From positions 1 through 64,000 of the forward strand of contig NZ_ADGX01000016.1 in NCBI RefSeq assembly GCF_000177675.1: 64,000 bases of DNA. Direction: 5' to 3'. The stretch comes from Parafrankia sp. EUN1f. Its GTDB lineage: Bacteria > Actinomycetota > Actinomycetes > Frankiales > Frankiaceae. The notes below the pieces were generated by a model. It was given only the letters and a program-made list of their open reading frames with translations. It was not told where the DNA came from and searched no databases. Positions within the stretch are counted from its first letter, which is position 1. Every line of letters begins with the position of its first letter. Below, in pieces: positions 35,157 through 43,700 of the stretch. The translations under genes and the position numbers were made by a program.

Positions 35157-35203
35157 GGGGTACGGCTCACGGGGCCGAACGGCCCGCGGATCGGTCGTAC
35201 CCC
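35157..35203 (+). terminator. Hairpin after bfr
   Basis: GGGGTACG (35157-35164) pairs with CGTACCCC (35196-35203), enclosing a second GC-rich stem. Its placement right after bfr makes a terminator likely. Confidence 0.6.
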
Positions 35204-35286
35204 GACCGGGAGGATTCGGAGGCTCGTTCCGCCGGCGGGGCACTCGGCCCGCTGCGCCAGTCATGCGCGACAATATCGGGGACAAT

Positions 35287-35303
35287 CACCTGGGTACCCG
35301 GTG
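35287..35303. promoter_or_regulatory. Near-perfect palindrome upstream of MMPL gene
   Basis: CACCTGGGTACCCGGTG has matching CACC/GGTG ends around the palindrome GGGTACCC, with one mismatch pair. It lies about 45 bp before the ATG and has the size of a TetR-type operator. No TetR gene is adjacent. Confidence 0.35.
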
Positions 35304-35346
35304 AACGTGGGTGCTCTGTTGGCCCACGCGCACCGAGGGACGCCAG

Positions 35347-37908
35347 ATGACCGACAGCGGCGGCGGCTCGCCGACCGACAGCGACGGCTCCACAGTTCCG
35401 AGCCCACGTGAGGAAACACAGTCCGACCCGGCCGTCGTCGCCTCCGGTGTTCCGCCGGAGGACGCATCCGCCGAATCCGGCTCCAGCACGTCCACGGCGC
35501 CCGCGGTGCCGTCCGCGAGATCGGCGCCGGACGCCCCGCCCAGGCCCGTCGGGCTCGAGACCTCTGAGGCCGAGCGGCAGCTTCTTCTCGGCCATCCGCC
35601 GGCGCCGGCGCCGTCCACGGTAGTGGCAGCTGCGCTGTCCGGCGGTGGTGTCAGCAGCGGCGGTGTGGGTGGTGGCGGTGTGGGTGGGGGCGGTGGCGGT
35701 GTCGGAGGGGGAGTGGAGCCTGCTGCGGCGGTGCACCGGCCGGCTCGGAAGATCCTGTATCTCCTTGTTGGCCTCGCGGTGATCCTTTTCCTGCTCGGTG
35801 GGTTCGGCGGCCAGTTCCAGGCCAGGCTGGCGGAGGTCCAGAAGAACGACAACGCCGCGTTCCTGCCCGGGTCGGCCGAGTCGACCCGGGTGGACAAGGA
35901 GGCGGAGAGGTTCCGCTCCGAGCAGACGCTGCCCGGTTTCATCGTCTATCAGCGCGTGGGCGGGCTGACGCAGGAGGATCGCGCGAAGATCGCCGCGGAT
36001 GCGCGGGCCTTCCGGTCCATCGCGGGTGTCGACCCGAACCAGATCGCCGCGCCCCAGTTCTCGCAGGACGGCAGCGTTGCGAACGTGGCGGTGCCGCTCA
36101 TCGGCAAGAGGGGCGACGTCGAGGTTCCGGGCGATGAGCTGGTAGACGTCGAGAAGGATGTCGTCGAGCTGGCGAAGTCGGACGTGCCGGACGGCCTGAT
36201 CGTGCACAGCGCGGGCCCCGGTGGCCTTCTTGTGGCCTTCATCGAGGCGTTCGAGGGCATTGACGGTGTGCTCCTGCTGGCCGCCGGCCTGGTTGTGATC
36301 GTCATCCTTCTGGTGGTCTACCGCAGCCCGGTGCTGTGGTTCTTTCCGCTGTTCAGCGCCGTCATCGCGCTGGGGGTCTCGGTCCTGATCGTCTACCCGT
36401 TGGCCAAGCACGATGTGCTGACCCTCAACGGGCAGAGCCAGGGCATCCTCTTCGTGCTGGTCATCGGCGCCGGAACCGACTACGCGCTGCTGCTCATCAG
36501 CCGCTATCGCGAGGAACTGCACGCCTACCCCGCAAGACTGGACGCGATGATCGCGGCCTGGCGGGGCGCCGCACCCGCGATCGCTGCCTCGGCGATCACG
36601 GTCGTGCTCGGGCTGCTCTGCCTCGCGCTCGGCGAACTCAACTCGAACAAGAGCCTCGGCCCCGTCACCGCGATCGGTATCGCCTGCACCGCGCTCGTGA
36701 TGCTCACCTTCCTGCCGGTGTTCCTGGTGCTGTTCGGCCGGTGGGTCTTCTGGCCGCGGATTCCACGCGTCGACCGGCAGGCCGACCTGGCCACGCACGG
36801 TGCGTGGGCGCGGTTCGCCGCCAGGCTCGCCGGCCGGCCGCGGCTGGCCTGGGTCTCGACCGCTGTCATCCTGTTGGCCTGCGCCGGCGCGATGACGACG
36901 CTGAAGGTCGACGGCCTGTCGACGACGGACAGCTTCACCAGCGAGCCGGACGCGATCCTCGGCCAGCGGATCTATGACGCCCACTTCAGCCAGGGAGCCG
37001 GCGCACCGGCGGTGATCATCGCGAACCTGGACCGTCAGGACGAGGTCGTCGCGGCCGCGTCGAAGGTTCCGGGCGTCGCGACCGGCCCCGGCTCCGTGTG
37101 CGTCCAGGTCGACTACGCGAAGCTGGCGCGGGCGTTCGCCGCCGACAGCACGTCGATCAGGCCGGGTGCGGACGGTTGCCTGCCGCCCGCGCTGCAGGTC
37201 ACGGCCGCCGATGGCCGCATCGCCATCGATGCCGGCCTCACCCACCGCTACGACACACCCGAGGCCTTCGAGACGGTCCGGGCGCTGCGCGACGCGCTCC
37301 ACCCCATTGCAGGGGCCGATGCCCTGGTGGGTGGCGCGTCGGCGATCAACTACGACACGCAGCGGGCGTCCGCGCACGACCGGAACCTGATCATTCCCAT
37401 CGTCCTCGTGGTCATCCTGATCGTGCTCGGCGTGCTGCTGCGGGCGCTCATGGCCCCGCTGCTGCTGATCGCGACGGTGGTCCTGTCCTTCGCGGCGACG
37501 CTCGGTGTCAGCGCGGTGTTCTTCAACCACGTCTTCGGCTTCGCCGACTCCGATCCGGGTTTCCCGCTCTTCGCGTTCGTCTTCCTGGTCGCTCTCGGCA
37601 TCGACTACAACATCTTCCTGATGACCCGGGTGCGGGAGGAGACGCTCGAACACGGGACCCGTGCGGGGATCGTCCGTGGCCTGTCGGTGACCGGCGGCGT
37701 GATCACCTCGGCGGGGGTCGTGCTGGCGGCGACCTTCGCGGTCCTCGGTGTTCTCCCGCTGGTCTTCCTCGCCGAGGTGGGCTTCGCCGTGGCCTTCGGC
37801 GTCCTGCTTGACACGATCATCGTGCGTTCCGTCCTGGTACCCGCGCTCAGCCACGACATCGGAAAGAAGATCTGGTGGCCGTCCGCCCTGGCGAAGGGCG
37901 TGGACTGA
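35347..37908 (+). CDS. MMPL/RND-family transporter
   Basis: The 853-residue protein has the two-fold RND layout: a membrane segment, a large external loop, then five clustered helices, repeated. Conserved Asp-containing helices are seen as GAGTDYALLLISRYREEL and ALGIDYNIFLMTRVREE, the MMPL proton-relay motifs. It probably exports lipids, glycolipids or hydrophobic compounds using the proton gradient. ATG 35347 (GAGGGACG upstream) is preferred to an earlier in-frame start. The cytoplasmic N-terminal 130 residues are disordered and contain a Gly/Val repeat (nt 35640-35715). A 24-bp duplicated hairpin follows the stop. Confidence 0.9.
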   Translation: MTDSGGGSPTDSDGSTVPSPREETQSDPAVVASGVPPEDASAESGSSTSTAPAVPSARSAPDAPPRPVGLETSEAERQLLLGHPPAPAPSTVVAAALSGGGVSSGGVGGGGVGGGGGGVGGGVEPAAAVHRPARKILYLLVGLAVILFLLGGFGGQFQARLAEVQKNDNAAFLPGSAESTRVDKEAERFRSEQTLPGFIVYQRVGGLTQEDRAKIAADARAFRSIAGVDPNQIAAPQFSQDGSVANVAVPLIGKRGDVEVPGDELVDVEKDVVELAKSDVPDGLIVHSAGPGGLLVAFIEAFEGIDGVLLLAAGLVVIVILLVVYRSPVLWFFPLFSAVIALGVSVLIVYPLAKHDVLTLNGQSQGILFVLVIGAGTDYALLLISRYREELHAYPARLDAMIAAWRGAAPAIAASAITVVLGLLCLALGELNSNKSLGPVTAIGIACTALVMLTFLPVFLVLFGRWVFWPRIPRVDRQADLATHGAWARFAARLAGRPRLAWVSTAVILLACAGAMTTLKVDGLSTTDSFTSEPDAILGQRIYDAHFSQGAGAPAVIIANLDRQDEVVAAASKVPGVATGPGSVCVQVDYAKLARAFAADSTSIRPGADGCLPPALQVTAADGRIAIDAGLTHRYDTPEAFETVRALRDALHPIAGADALVGGASAINYDTQRASAHDRNLIIPIVLVVILIVLGVLLRALMAPLLLIATVVLSFAATLGVSAVFFNHVFGFADSDPGFPLFAFVFLVALGIDYNIFLMTRVREETLEHGTRAGIVRGLSVTGGVITSAGVVLAATFAVLGVLPLVFLAEVGFAVAFGVLLDTIIVRSVLVPALSHDIGKKIWWPSALAKGVD

Positions 37909-37921
37909 TCCGGGGCCCTGC

Positions 37922-37984
37922 CCGACTCGGCCCTGCCAGGCCGGCCGACTCGACCCTGCCAGGCCGGCCGACCCGGCCTGGCAG
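37922..37984 (+). terminator. Duplicated 24-bp unit forming a 12-bp stem after MMPL gene
   Basis: Two copies of a 24-bp unit (CTGCCAGGCCGG core, at 37932 and 37956) are followed by the complement CCGGCCTGGCAG (37973-37984). Either left arm can pair with the single right arm, giving alternative perfect 12-bp stems. It lies just past the transporter stop. Confidence 0.65.
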
Positions 37985-38023
37985 GCTGGAACGCCGCCCG
38001 GGCGACGTGCTTTGCTGGGGCGG

Positions 38024-38269
38024 ATGGACGACACGAAGATCTTCGAGCGCATCGACACCCTGGTGGCGGAGGAACACAGCCTGCGGCTGCGCCGATCCCA
38101 GGGGGACATCGACTCGGACGCCGAGCGCGACCGTCTCGTCGAGCTGGAGCAGACCCTCGACCAGTGCTGGGATCTGCTCCGCCGGCGCCGCGCGGCCCGC
38201 TCCGTCGGAGCGGACCCGGACGACACGCACGCCGGCTCCGGCAACCAGGTCGAGGGCTACCTGCAGTGA
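38024..38269 (+). CDS. DUF2630 protein
   Basis: The 81-residue helical protein matches the DUF2630 layout: IFERIDTLVAEEHSLRLR, a central RLVELEQTLDQCWDLLRRRR and the terminal VEGYLQ. It looks like a small coiled-coil hairpin and its role is unknown. ATG 38024 has a GGCGGATGG context with modest ribosome site. It is separated from the MMPL gene by a strong hairpin, so it is probably transcribed on its own. It converges with the MFS gene. Confidence 0.85.
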   Translation: MDDTKIFERIDTLVAEEHSLRLRRSQGDIDSDAERDRLVELEQTLDQCWDLLRRRRAARSVGADPDDTHAGSGNQVEGYLQ

Positions 38270-38300
38270 GGCGCAGGTAGCACGGTGAGGTGCGGGCGGC

Positions 38301-39758
38301 TCAGTTGGTCGAGGGGCGGCGCGGCCTGAGCAGTCCCGCCGTGACAGCGATGCTGACCACCATCAGGGCCGCGCCTCCGAGCCACGTCGCGTGGTAGCCG
38401 GCCGTGAGGTCGTGTGCGTTCAGCGCACCGGCGCCCGCCGCGCTCTCGGTGCGCCACGCCGCGAGCGTCGTCAGGGCGGCCAGTCCCAGCGCCCCGCCTA
38501 CCTGCAGCGTCGTGTTGCTCAGCCCGGAGGCCAGGCCGGCGTCATCCTCGGGCACTCCCGACATGGTGAGCTGCGTGAACGCCGGCAGCGCCAGGCCGCC
38601 CCCGCAGCCGAGAATGATCGCCGCCGGCAGGATGTCCAGCGCGTACGAGGCGTCGGGCGAGAGGCGTGCCAGCAGCAGGAGGCCGACAGCCAGCAGTCCC
38701 AGGCCCGGCAGCGCGACCAGCCCTGGACCGAGATGCTCGGCGAGCCAGCCGGTGAGTCCCAGCGAGAACACACCGATCGTGATCGCCACGGGCAGGAAGG
38801 CCAGGCCGGTCGCCGCCGCGCCGTAGCCGAGGACGCGCTGGAGGAAGAGCGCGAGGGTGAACTGGAACGCGAACAGCCCGCCGGTCATCAACAGCTGCGC
38901 CACGTTCCCCACGGCCAGCGGCCGGGAGGAGAACAACCGGGGTGGTAGGAGGGGCTGCCGGGTCCGCAGCTGCCGGGCCGCGAACCCGACCAGCAGCCCC
39001 AGCGAGAGGAAGCCGAGTCCGAGCGTGCAGGCGGACGTCCAGCCGGCGTCGTCGCTGCCCACGATCGTGAAGATGCCGATCATGAGGCCGCCGGTGACGA
39101 GTACGGCGCCGAGTGCGTCCGCTCCGGCGGCGAGGCCCAGGCCACGGTCCTGCGGCAGGACCCGCAGGGACAGACCGACCGCGACCAGGCCGACCGGCAC
39201 GTTCACGAAGAAGACCCAGTGCCAGGTGAGCACCTCGATCAGGAGGCCGCCGGCGAGCAGTCCGATCGAGGCTCCGGCGGCACCGACGAAGCTCGACACC
39301 CCGAGTGCCCGAGCCTGAGCCCGAGGTTCGGGGAAGGTCACCACGATCATTCCGAGGACGACCGACGAGGCGAGTGCACCCCCGACTCCCTGGATGAACC
39401 GTGCGATGAGCAGCATCTCGGGGCTTGCGGCCAGCCCGCAGAACAGCGACGCGACGGTGAACAGGGCGAGACCGCCGACGAAGACCCGCCGTCGACCGAC
39501 GAGGTCGCCGATCCGCCCGGCCAGCAGAAGCAGCCCGCCGAAGGCCACCAGGTAGGCGTTGACCACCCAGGCCAGTCCGGATTCCGAGAAGCCCAGATCG
39601 TCCTGGATGGCGGACAGTGCGACGGTGACGATGGTGCCGTCGAGGATGACCATGAGCATGGCGGCGCACAGGACGATCAGTGCGAGCCAGCGGGGTGGAC
39701 CTGGTTCGGCCGCCTCGGGGCGTGTCTGGACCGGCGCCGGGAGCATGAGCTCGGACAT
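38301..39758 (-). CDS. MFS drug transporter, DHA2 (14-helix, EmrB/QacA) family
   Basis: The 485-residue protein has 14 predicted membrane helices, motif A between helices 2 and 3 (GRIGDLVGRRRVFVGGL), and the motif C-like GSSFVGAAGAS-type region in VSSFVGAAGASIGLLAGG. The first-helix MLMVILDGTIVTVALSAI is typical of DHA2 exporters (Asp in helix 1). It probably pumps hydrophobic drugs or metabolites outward. The start at ATG 39758 gives the usual N-terminus. It diverges from a HxlR-type regulator that is the likely local repressor, with a perfect small palindrome between them. Confidence 0.9.
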   Translation of the reverse strand: MSELMLPAPVQTRPEAAEPGPPRWLALIVLCAAMLMVILDGTIVTVALSAIQDDLGFSESGLAWVVNAYLVAFGGLLLLAGRIGDLVGRRRVFVGGLALFTVASLFCGLAASPEMLLIARFIQGVGGALASSVVLGMIVVTFPEPRAQARALGVSSFVGAAGASIGLLAGGLLIEVLTWHWVFFVNVPVGLVAVGLSLRVLPQDRGLGLAAGADALGAVLVTGGLMIGIFTIVGSDDAGWTSACTLGLGFLSLGLLVGFAARQLRTRQPLLPPRLFSSRPLAVGNVAQLLMTGGLFAFQFTLALFLQRVLGYGAAATGLAFLPVAITIGVFSLGLTGWLAEHLGPGLVALPGLGLLAVGLLLLARLSPDASYALDILPAAIILGCGGGLALPAFTQLTMSGVPEDDAGLASGLSNTTLQVGGALGLAALTTLAAWRTESAAGAGALNAHDLTAGYHATWLGGAALMVVSIAVTAGLLRPRRPSTN

Positions 39759-39817
39759 GTGTGAACTCCAAAGGGGCACCTTTTGTTACAGGGCCCACTA
39801 CTTGTTGCGGGGGGAAC

Positions 39818-39828
39818 GGTCAGTGACC
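39818..39828. promoter_or_regulatory. Palindrome between MFS gene and HxlR regulator
   Basis: GGTCAGTGACC has perfect 5-bp arms around one central base and sits 42-52 bp before the regulator's ATG in the divergent spacer. It is a candidate operator for the HxlR protein. Confidence 0.4.
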
Positions 39829-39869
39829 ATGCTGGGGGAGCGTTCACACCGGCGGAAGAAGGCACTTTC

Positions 39870-40280
39870 ATGTCCCAGCGGAACATCGATGTGACGGCTG
39901 GCGGCCTCACCGTGGATCAGGCCGTCATCGAGGCCTGCCCGATCATGGAGGTGCTCGACCAGGTCAGCGGCAAGTGGAGCGTCAGCATCCTGATCGCGGC
40001 CGCGCACGGCCCGGTCCGCTTCACCGAGCTGGAACGCGGTATCGACGGCATCAGCCGGCGCATGCTGACCCTGACCCTGCGCCGGCTGGAACGAGACGGG
40101 CTGCTGACTCGCAAGGTCTATCCGACCGTGCCACCGAAGACGGAGTACACCGCCACGAGCGTGGCGCGTGAGCTTTTCGCGCCGCTTTCCGCGCTCCGCG
40201 ACTGGGCGGAGCGCCACCAGATGACCATTGCCTCAGCCCGGCACGAGTACGACCACCGGGCGGCGGAAACCGGGAGCTGA
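39870..40280 (+). CDS. HxlR-family winged-helix regulator
   Basis: The 136-residue protein has the HxlR signature: CPIMEVLDQVSGKWSVSILIAA near the N-terminus, with the conserved Cys, then RFTELERGIDGISRRMLTLTL and YTATSVARELFAPLSALRDWAE. Members often sense electrophiles or redox stress through the N-terminal Cys (here in IEACPIM) and repress neighbouring genes. ATG 39870 follows GAAGAAGG. Being divergent from the DHA2 exporter, it probably controls that gene and itself. Confidence 0.9.
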   Translation: MSQRNIDVTAGGLTVDQAVIEACPIMEVLDQVSGKWSVSILIAAAHGPVRFTELERGIDGISRRMLTLTLRRLERDGLLTRKVYPTVPPKTEYTATSVARELFAPLSALRDWAERHQMTIASARHEYDHRAAETGS

Positions 40281-40300
40281 GAGCGGGAGCCGAGGGCGAG

Positions 40301-41764
40301 TCAGCCCTGCTCGGCGGCCTCCACGGCGGGTGCCGGGGGGCTCGTGACATCGGGACGTATCGGCAGGGAGACCCGGAACCGGGTGTCGCCGGGCACCGAG
40401 GTCACCGTCAGGTTGCCGTGGTGGCGGTTGACGACGATGCGCCATGAGATGTCCAGGCCCAGCCCGGTTCCCTCGCCGACCGGCTTGGTCGTGAAGAACG
40501 GCTCGAAGATCCGGTCCCGGATGTCCGCCGGGACACCCGGGCCGCTGTCCCGGATCTCGACCACCAGGTCGTCGTGGTCCGCGGCGGTGACGACGGTGAG
40601 GGTGCCCGCGCCCCCCATCGCCGCCGCGGCGTTGTCGATGAGGTTCGTCCACACCTGGTTGAGCTCGGCGGCATGGACCGGGATCTCCGGCAGCGCCCGG
40701 TCGTATTCACGCACGATCCGCACACCTGCGAGCTTCGCGCCCAGCATGGCCAACGTGCTGTCCAGCAGCTCGTGGACGTCCGCCTGCCGGTAGGGCGCCC
40801 GGTCGAGCTGGGAGTACTGCTTGGTCGCGGCGAGCAGGCCGGAGATCCGGTTCGTGGAGTCCTCGATCTCCTTCATCAGCAGCTCGCTCTCGACGGTGTA
40901 CATCAGCCAGCGGACCGCGCCCTCCAGGATCTGCGGGGGCACGGTGCCCGCGACCCGTTCCAGCCAGTCGACGTCGAAGCCGGCCTGGACGAAGGTGGGC
41001 GCCAGCTGCCAGCCGCCCGCGATGCCCTGATCGTCGAGCCAGTCCGAGATGCTGTCCTCCCGGTCGCTGGTCTCCATCGGCGTGAGCGTCGGCGCCTTGC
41101 CGACCCGTTCCGCCGCCTCCTCCTGCAGGGCGATCAGCGCTTCCAGCGCCGGGCGGTCGTACGGTCCGGCGGCGATGAGGCCCAGCTTGTGCCGCATGCC
41201 GGCGACCCGTTCGCGCAGCGACGCCGTCGCCCGCACCGCGGCGGCGGCCGGGTTGTTGAGCTCGTGGGTCAGGCCCGCCGACAGCGAGCCGAGCGCCAGG
41301 AGGCGCTCGCGCTGGCCGGTCTGCTGCTGCAGGTTCTGCAGCCCGAAGAACAGCCCTTCGAGCATGTGGACGGCCATCGGGAACCACTCGCGCATGAGCT
41401 GCGCCAGCGCAACCCCATCGAGCACGACGAAGCGTGACGGGGACGTCACTCGCATCGAGTTGGTGTACTGCTGCGGCACCCGGTCGCCCAGGTAGGCGAA
41501 CCAGGCGCCGGCGTAGACCCCGCGCTGGTCGGTGCGGGTGACCTCGACGTCGTCGTCGCCGATCCGCCGGGTGAGCACCAGCGAGCCCTCGACCAGCACG
41601 TAGAAGCAGGTGGCCGGTTCACCCTCACGGAACACCGGGCCGGGCTCGATGAGCTCGACGTGGCCGTTGCGGCAGATCCAGTCAAGCTGCTCGTCGGTGA
41701 GCTTCTCGAACAGGAACAAGGTGCGCAGCTCGTCGATGTCGCAGGGCAGCCTGCCACCCGTCAT
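40301..41764 (-). CDS. Soluble histidine kinase with N-terminal cyclic-nucleotide-binding domain
   Basis: The 487-residue protein has no membrane segment. A cNMP/CRP-like domain (about 10-135, with FREGEPATCFYVLVEGSLVL) is followed by a dimerisation/phosphoacceptor helix with H167 in LSAGLTHELNNPAAAAVRA. A central helical insert (about 185-330) leads to the ATP-binding HATPase_c domain: N-box NQVWTNLIDNAAAAM, G1 DSGPGV, F-box IFEPFFTTK, G2 GTGLGL. All kinase motifs are intact. ATG 41764 follows GGGGAGG. It lies 20 bp downstream of the receiver-flavoenzyme gene, so the two form an operon, and the kinase probably phosphorylates that receiver in response to a cyclic nucleotide or similar ligand. 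Confidence 0.9.
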   Translation of the reverse strand: MTGGRLPCDIDELRTLFLFEKLTDEQLDWICRNGHVELIEPGPVFREGEPATCFYVLVEGSLVLTRRIGDDDVEVTRTDQRGVYAGAWFAYLGDRVPQQYTNSMRVTSPSRFVVLDGVALAQLMREWFPMAVHMLEGLFFGLQNLQQQTGQRERLLALGSLSAGLTHELNNPAAAAVRATASLRERVAGMRHKLGLIAAGPYDRPALEALIALQEEAAERVGKAPTLTPMETSDREDSISDWLDDQGIAGGWQLAPTFVQAGFDVDWLERVAGTVPPQILEGAVRWLMYTVESELLMKEIEDSTNRISGLLAATKQYSQLDRAPYRQADVHELLDSTLAMLGAKLAGVRIVREYDRALPEIPVHAAELNQVWTNLIDNAAAAMGGAGTLTVVTAADHDDLVVEIRDSGPGVPADIRDRIFEPFFTTKPVGEGTGLGLDISWRIVVNRHHGNLTVTSVPGDTRFRVSLPIRPDVTSPPAPAVEAAEQG

Positions 41765-41784
41765 GTCAGCCTCCCCGTGGCCGA

Positions 41785-43524
41785 TCAGCGCCCGGCCAGA
41801 TAACGATGCACCAGCGCGACCGCCATCGCGCCCTCACCCACGGCCGACGCGACCCGTTTGACCGACTCGGCGCGCGCGTCGCCGGCCACGAACACACCCG
41901 GCAGGCTGCTCTCGAGGTGGTACGGATCCCGGTCCGGGGCCCAGCCGGCCGGACGCCGGCCGTCGACGATGAGATCCGGCCCGGCCAGCACGAACCCGTG
42001 CTCGTCGCGGGTGACGACCCCGTCGAGCCAGTCGGTGCGGGGCGCGGCACCGATGAAGACGAACAACCAGTGGGTGTCGACCTTCTCCGTCTGGCCCGTC
42101 GAACTGTCCCGCAGCACGAGGCCTTCGAGATGGTCGGTGCCGTGCGCCGACACGACCTCGGTGCAGGTCCGGACCGTGATGTTCGCGACGGCCGCGATCT
42201 GCTCGATGAGGTAGTGCGACATCGAGGCCTCAAGCCCGGAACCCCGGACGAGCATCGTGACCGACCGGGCGTGCCGGGCGAAGTACATCGCCGCCTGCCC
42301 GGCGGAGTTCGCCCCACCCACGATGTAGACGTCCTCGCCGCTGCAGCTCGGAGCCTCCGTGAGCGCCGAACCGTAGAAGACGCCCTGGCCGGTCAGGTCG
42401 CCGAGGCCCGGGGCGTTGAGCTGGCGGTAGGAGACACCGGTCGCGAGGATGACCGCGTGGGCGTCGATCCGGCCACCGTCACCGAGCACCAGCCGCCGGG
42501 CGGGGCCGGCGGTCTCCAGGGCGACCGCGTCGGCGGTGGTCAGCAGCTCCGCGCCGAACTTGAGCGCCTGGCGGCGGGCCCGGTCGGTGAGCTGCGAACC
42601 GGAGACACCGTCGGGGAACCCCAGATAGTTCTCGATCCGGGAGCTCTGCCCGGCCTGGCCGCCGGTCGCGTGCCGTTCGACGAGGAGCGTCCGCAGACCC
42701 TCGGAGGCTCCGTACACCGCCGCGCCGAGGCCCGCCGGCCCGCCGCCGACCACGATCAGGTCGTAGAAGTCGCCGGCCGGCGCCGTCGCGAGCCCGACCT
42801 GGTTCGCGAGCTCGACGTCGCTCGGGTTGACGAGCGCGGTGCCGTCGGTGGTGATCACGCACGGGATCGAGTCGGGTTCCGCACCGGCCGCGGCCAGCAG
42901 CCGCTCGCCCTCCGGCTCGTCCGCCAGGTACCAGCGGTACGGCACGTGGTTGCGGGCCAGGAAGTCACGCACCTCGTAGGAACGGGCCGACCAGCGGTGC
43001 CCGACCACCCTGGTCTCGGCGACGGGCTGACGGTCCGCCGCCCGCCAGGCCTCGAGCAGCGCGTCCAGAACCGGGTAGAGCTTCTCCTCCGGCGGATCCC
43101 AGGGCTTGAGCAGGTAATGGTCGAGATCGATGACGTTGATCGCGTCGATCGCCGCGTTGGTGTCCGCGTAGGCGGTCAGCAGGACGCGACGGGCCGCGGG
43201 GAACAGGTCCATCGCCTGCTCCAGGAACTCGATGCCGTTCATGCCCGGCATCCGGTAGTCCGCCAGGATGACGGCCACCTCGCCCCCACGCAGCTTGATC
43301 TCGCGCAGTGCCTCCAGCGCCTGGGACCCGGACTCGGCCCGCACGATCCGCCACGACCCGCCGTAACGCCGGCGCAGGTCACGGGCGACCGCCCGCGAGA
43401 CGTTCACGTCGTCGTCGACCGTCAGCAGCACAGGCCGATCCCCGCCCCGCCCGGCCGAGGCGGCATCGCCGGTGCCGGTGCCGGTGCCGGGCGCCGGATG
43501 TGCCGACGTCTCGGTGGCAGTCAC
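41785..43524 (-). CDS. Receiver domain fused to thioredoxin-reductase-like flavoprotein
   Basis: The 579-residue protein has three modules. A response-regulator receiver (about 30-155) has phospho-acceptor D89 in ILADYRMPG, acidic D37-D39, Thr in LLTAYAD and Lys in LLKPW. A thioredoxin/glutaredoxin-like segment follows (about 170-250). A low-molecular-weight thioredoxin-reductase-like domain (about 253-579) has FAD motif VVGGGPAGLGA, NAD(P) motif IVGGANSAGQA and FAD-closing GVFVAGDARAE. The disulfide motif CxxC expected just before the NAD(P) loop is missing; it reads APSCSGED with one Cys. The receiver therefore appears to control enzyme activity rather than DNA binding. The start is GTG. 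Confidence 0.9.
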   Translation of the reverse strand: MTATETSAHPAPGTGTGTGDAASAGRGGDRPVLLTVDDDVNVSRAVARDLRRRYGGSWRIVRAESGSQALEALREIKLRGGEVAVILADYRMPGMNGIEFLEQAMDLFPAARRVLLTAYADTNAAIDAINVIDLDHYLLKPWDPPEEKLYPVLDALLEAWRAADRQPVAETRVVGHRWSARSYEVRDFLARNHVPYRWYLADEPEGERLLAAAGAEPDSIPCVITTDGTALVNPSDVELANQVGLATAPAGDFYDLIVVGGGPAGLGAAVYGASEGLRTLLVERHATGGQAGQSSRIENYLGFPDGVSGSQLTDRARRQALKFGAELLTTADAVALETAGPARRLVLGDGGRIDAHAVILATGVSYRQLNAPGLGDLTGQGVFYGSALTEAPSCSGEDVYIVGGANSAGQAAMYFARHARSVTMLVRGSGLEASMSHYLIEQIAAVANITVRTCTEVVSAHGTDHLEGLVLRDSSTGQTEKVDTHWLFVFIGAAPRTDWLDGVVTRDEHGFVLAGPDLIVDGRRPAGWAPDRDPYHLESSLPGVFVAGDARAESVKRVASAVGEGAMAVALVHRYLAGR

Positions 43525-43700
43525 CGCTGTGCCGGGGAGGCTGCTGGGTGAGCTGGCTGGCGGGCCACAGGTGGTCGACGGCGTTCGGTCACGGGCTCAG
43601 TCTAGGTTGCTCACCCGCATCAGCCGGCCGGTCCGGGGCCAACGCCCTGGAAAGGGGCGTAGTGGGTGGACGACGTGGCGCGACGCCGGTGCCAGGATGA

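Noticed and set aside
35167-38244. A 1,025-codon open frame on the reverse strand opposite the MMPL gene
   Set aside because: It is an antisense shadow caused by GC-rich third positions. It has no family resemblance and covers bfr's hairpin and the transporter, whose protein sequence is clearly real.
41806-43551. A 581-codon forward frame opposite the receiver-flavoprotein gene
   Set aside because: Highly Arg/Gly/Pro-rich, with no ribosome site, mirroring the codons of the real gene.
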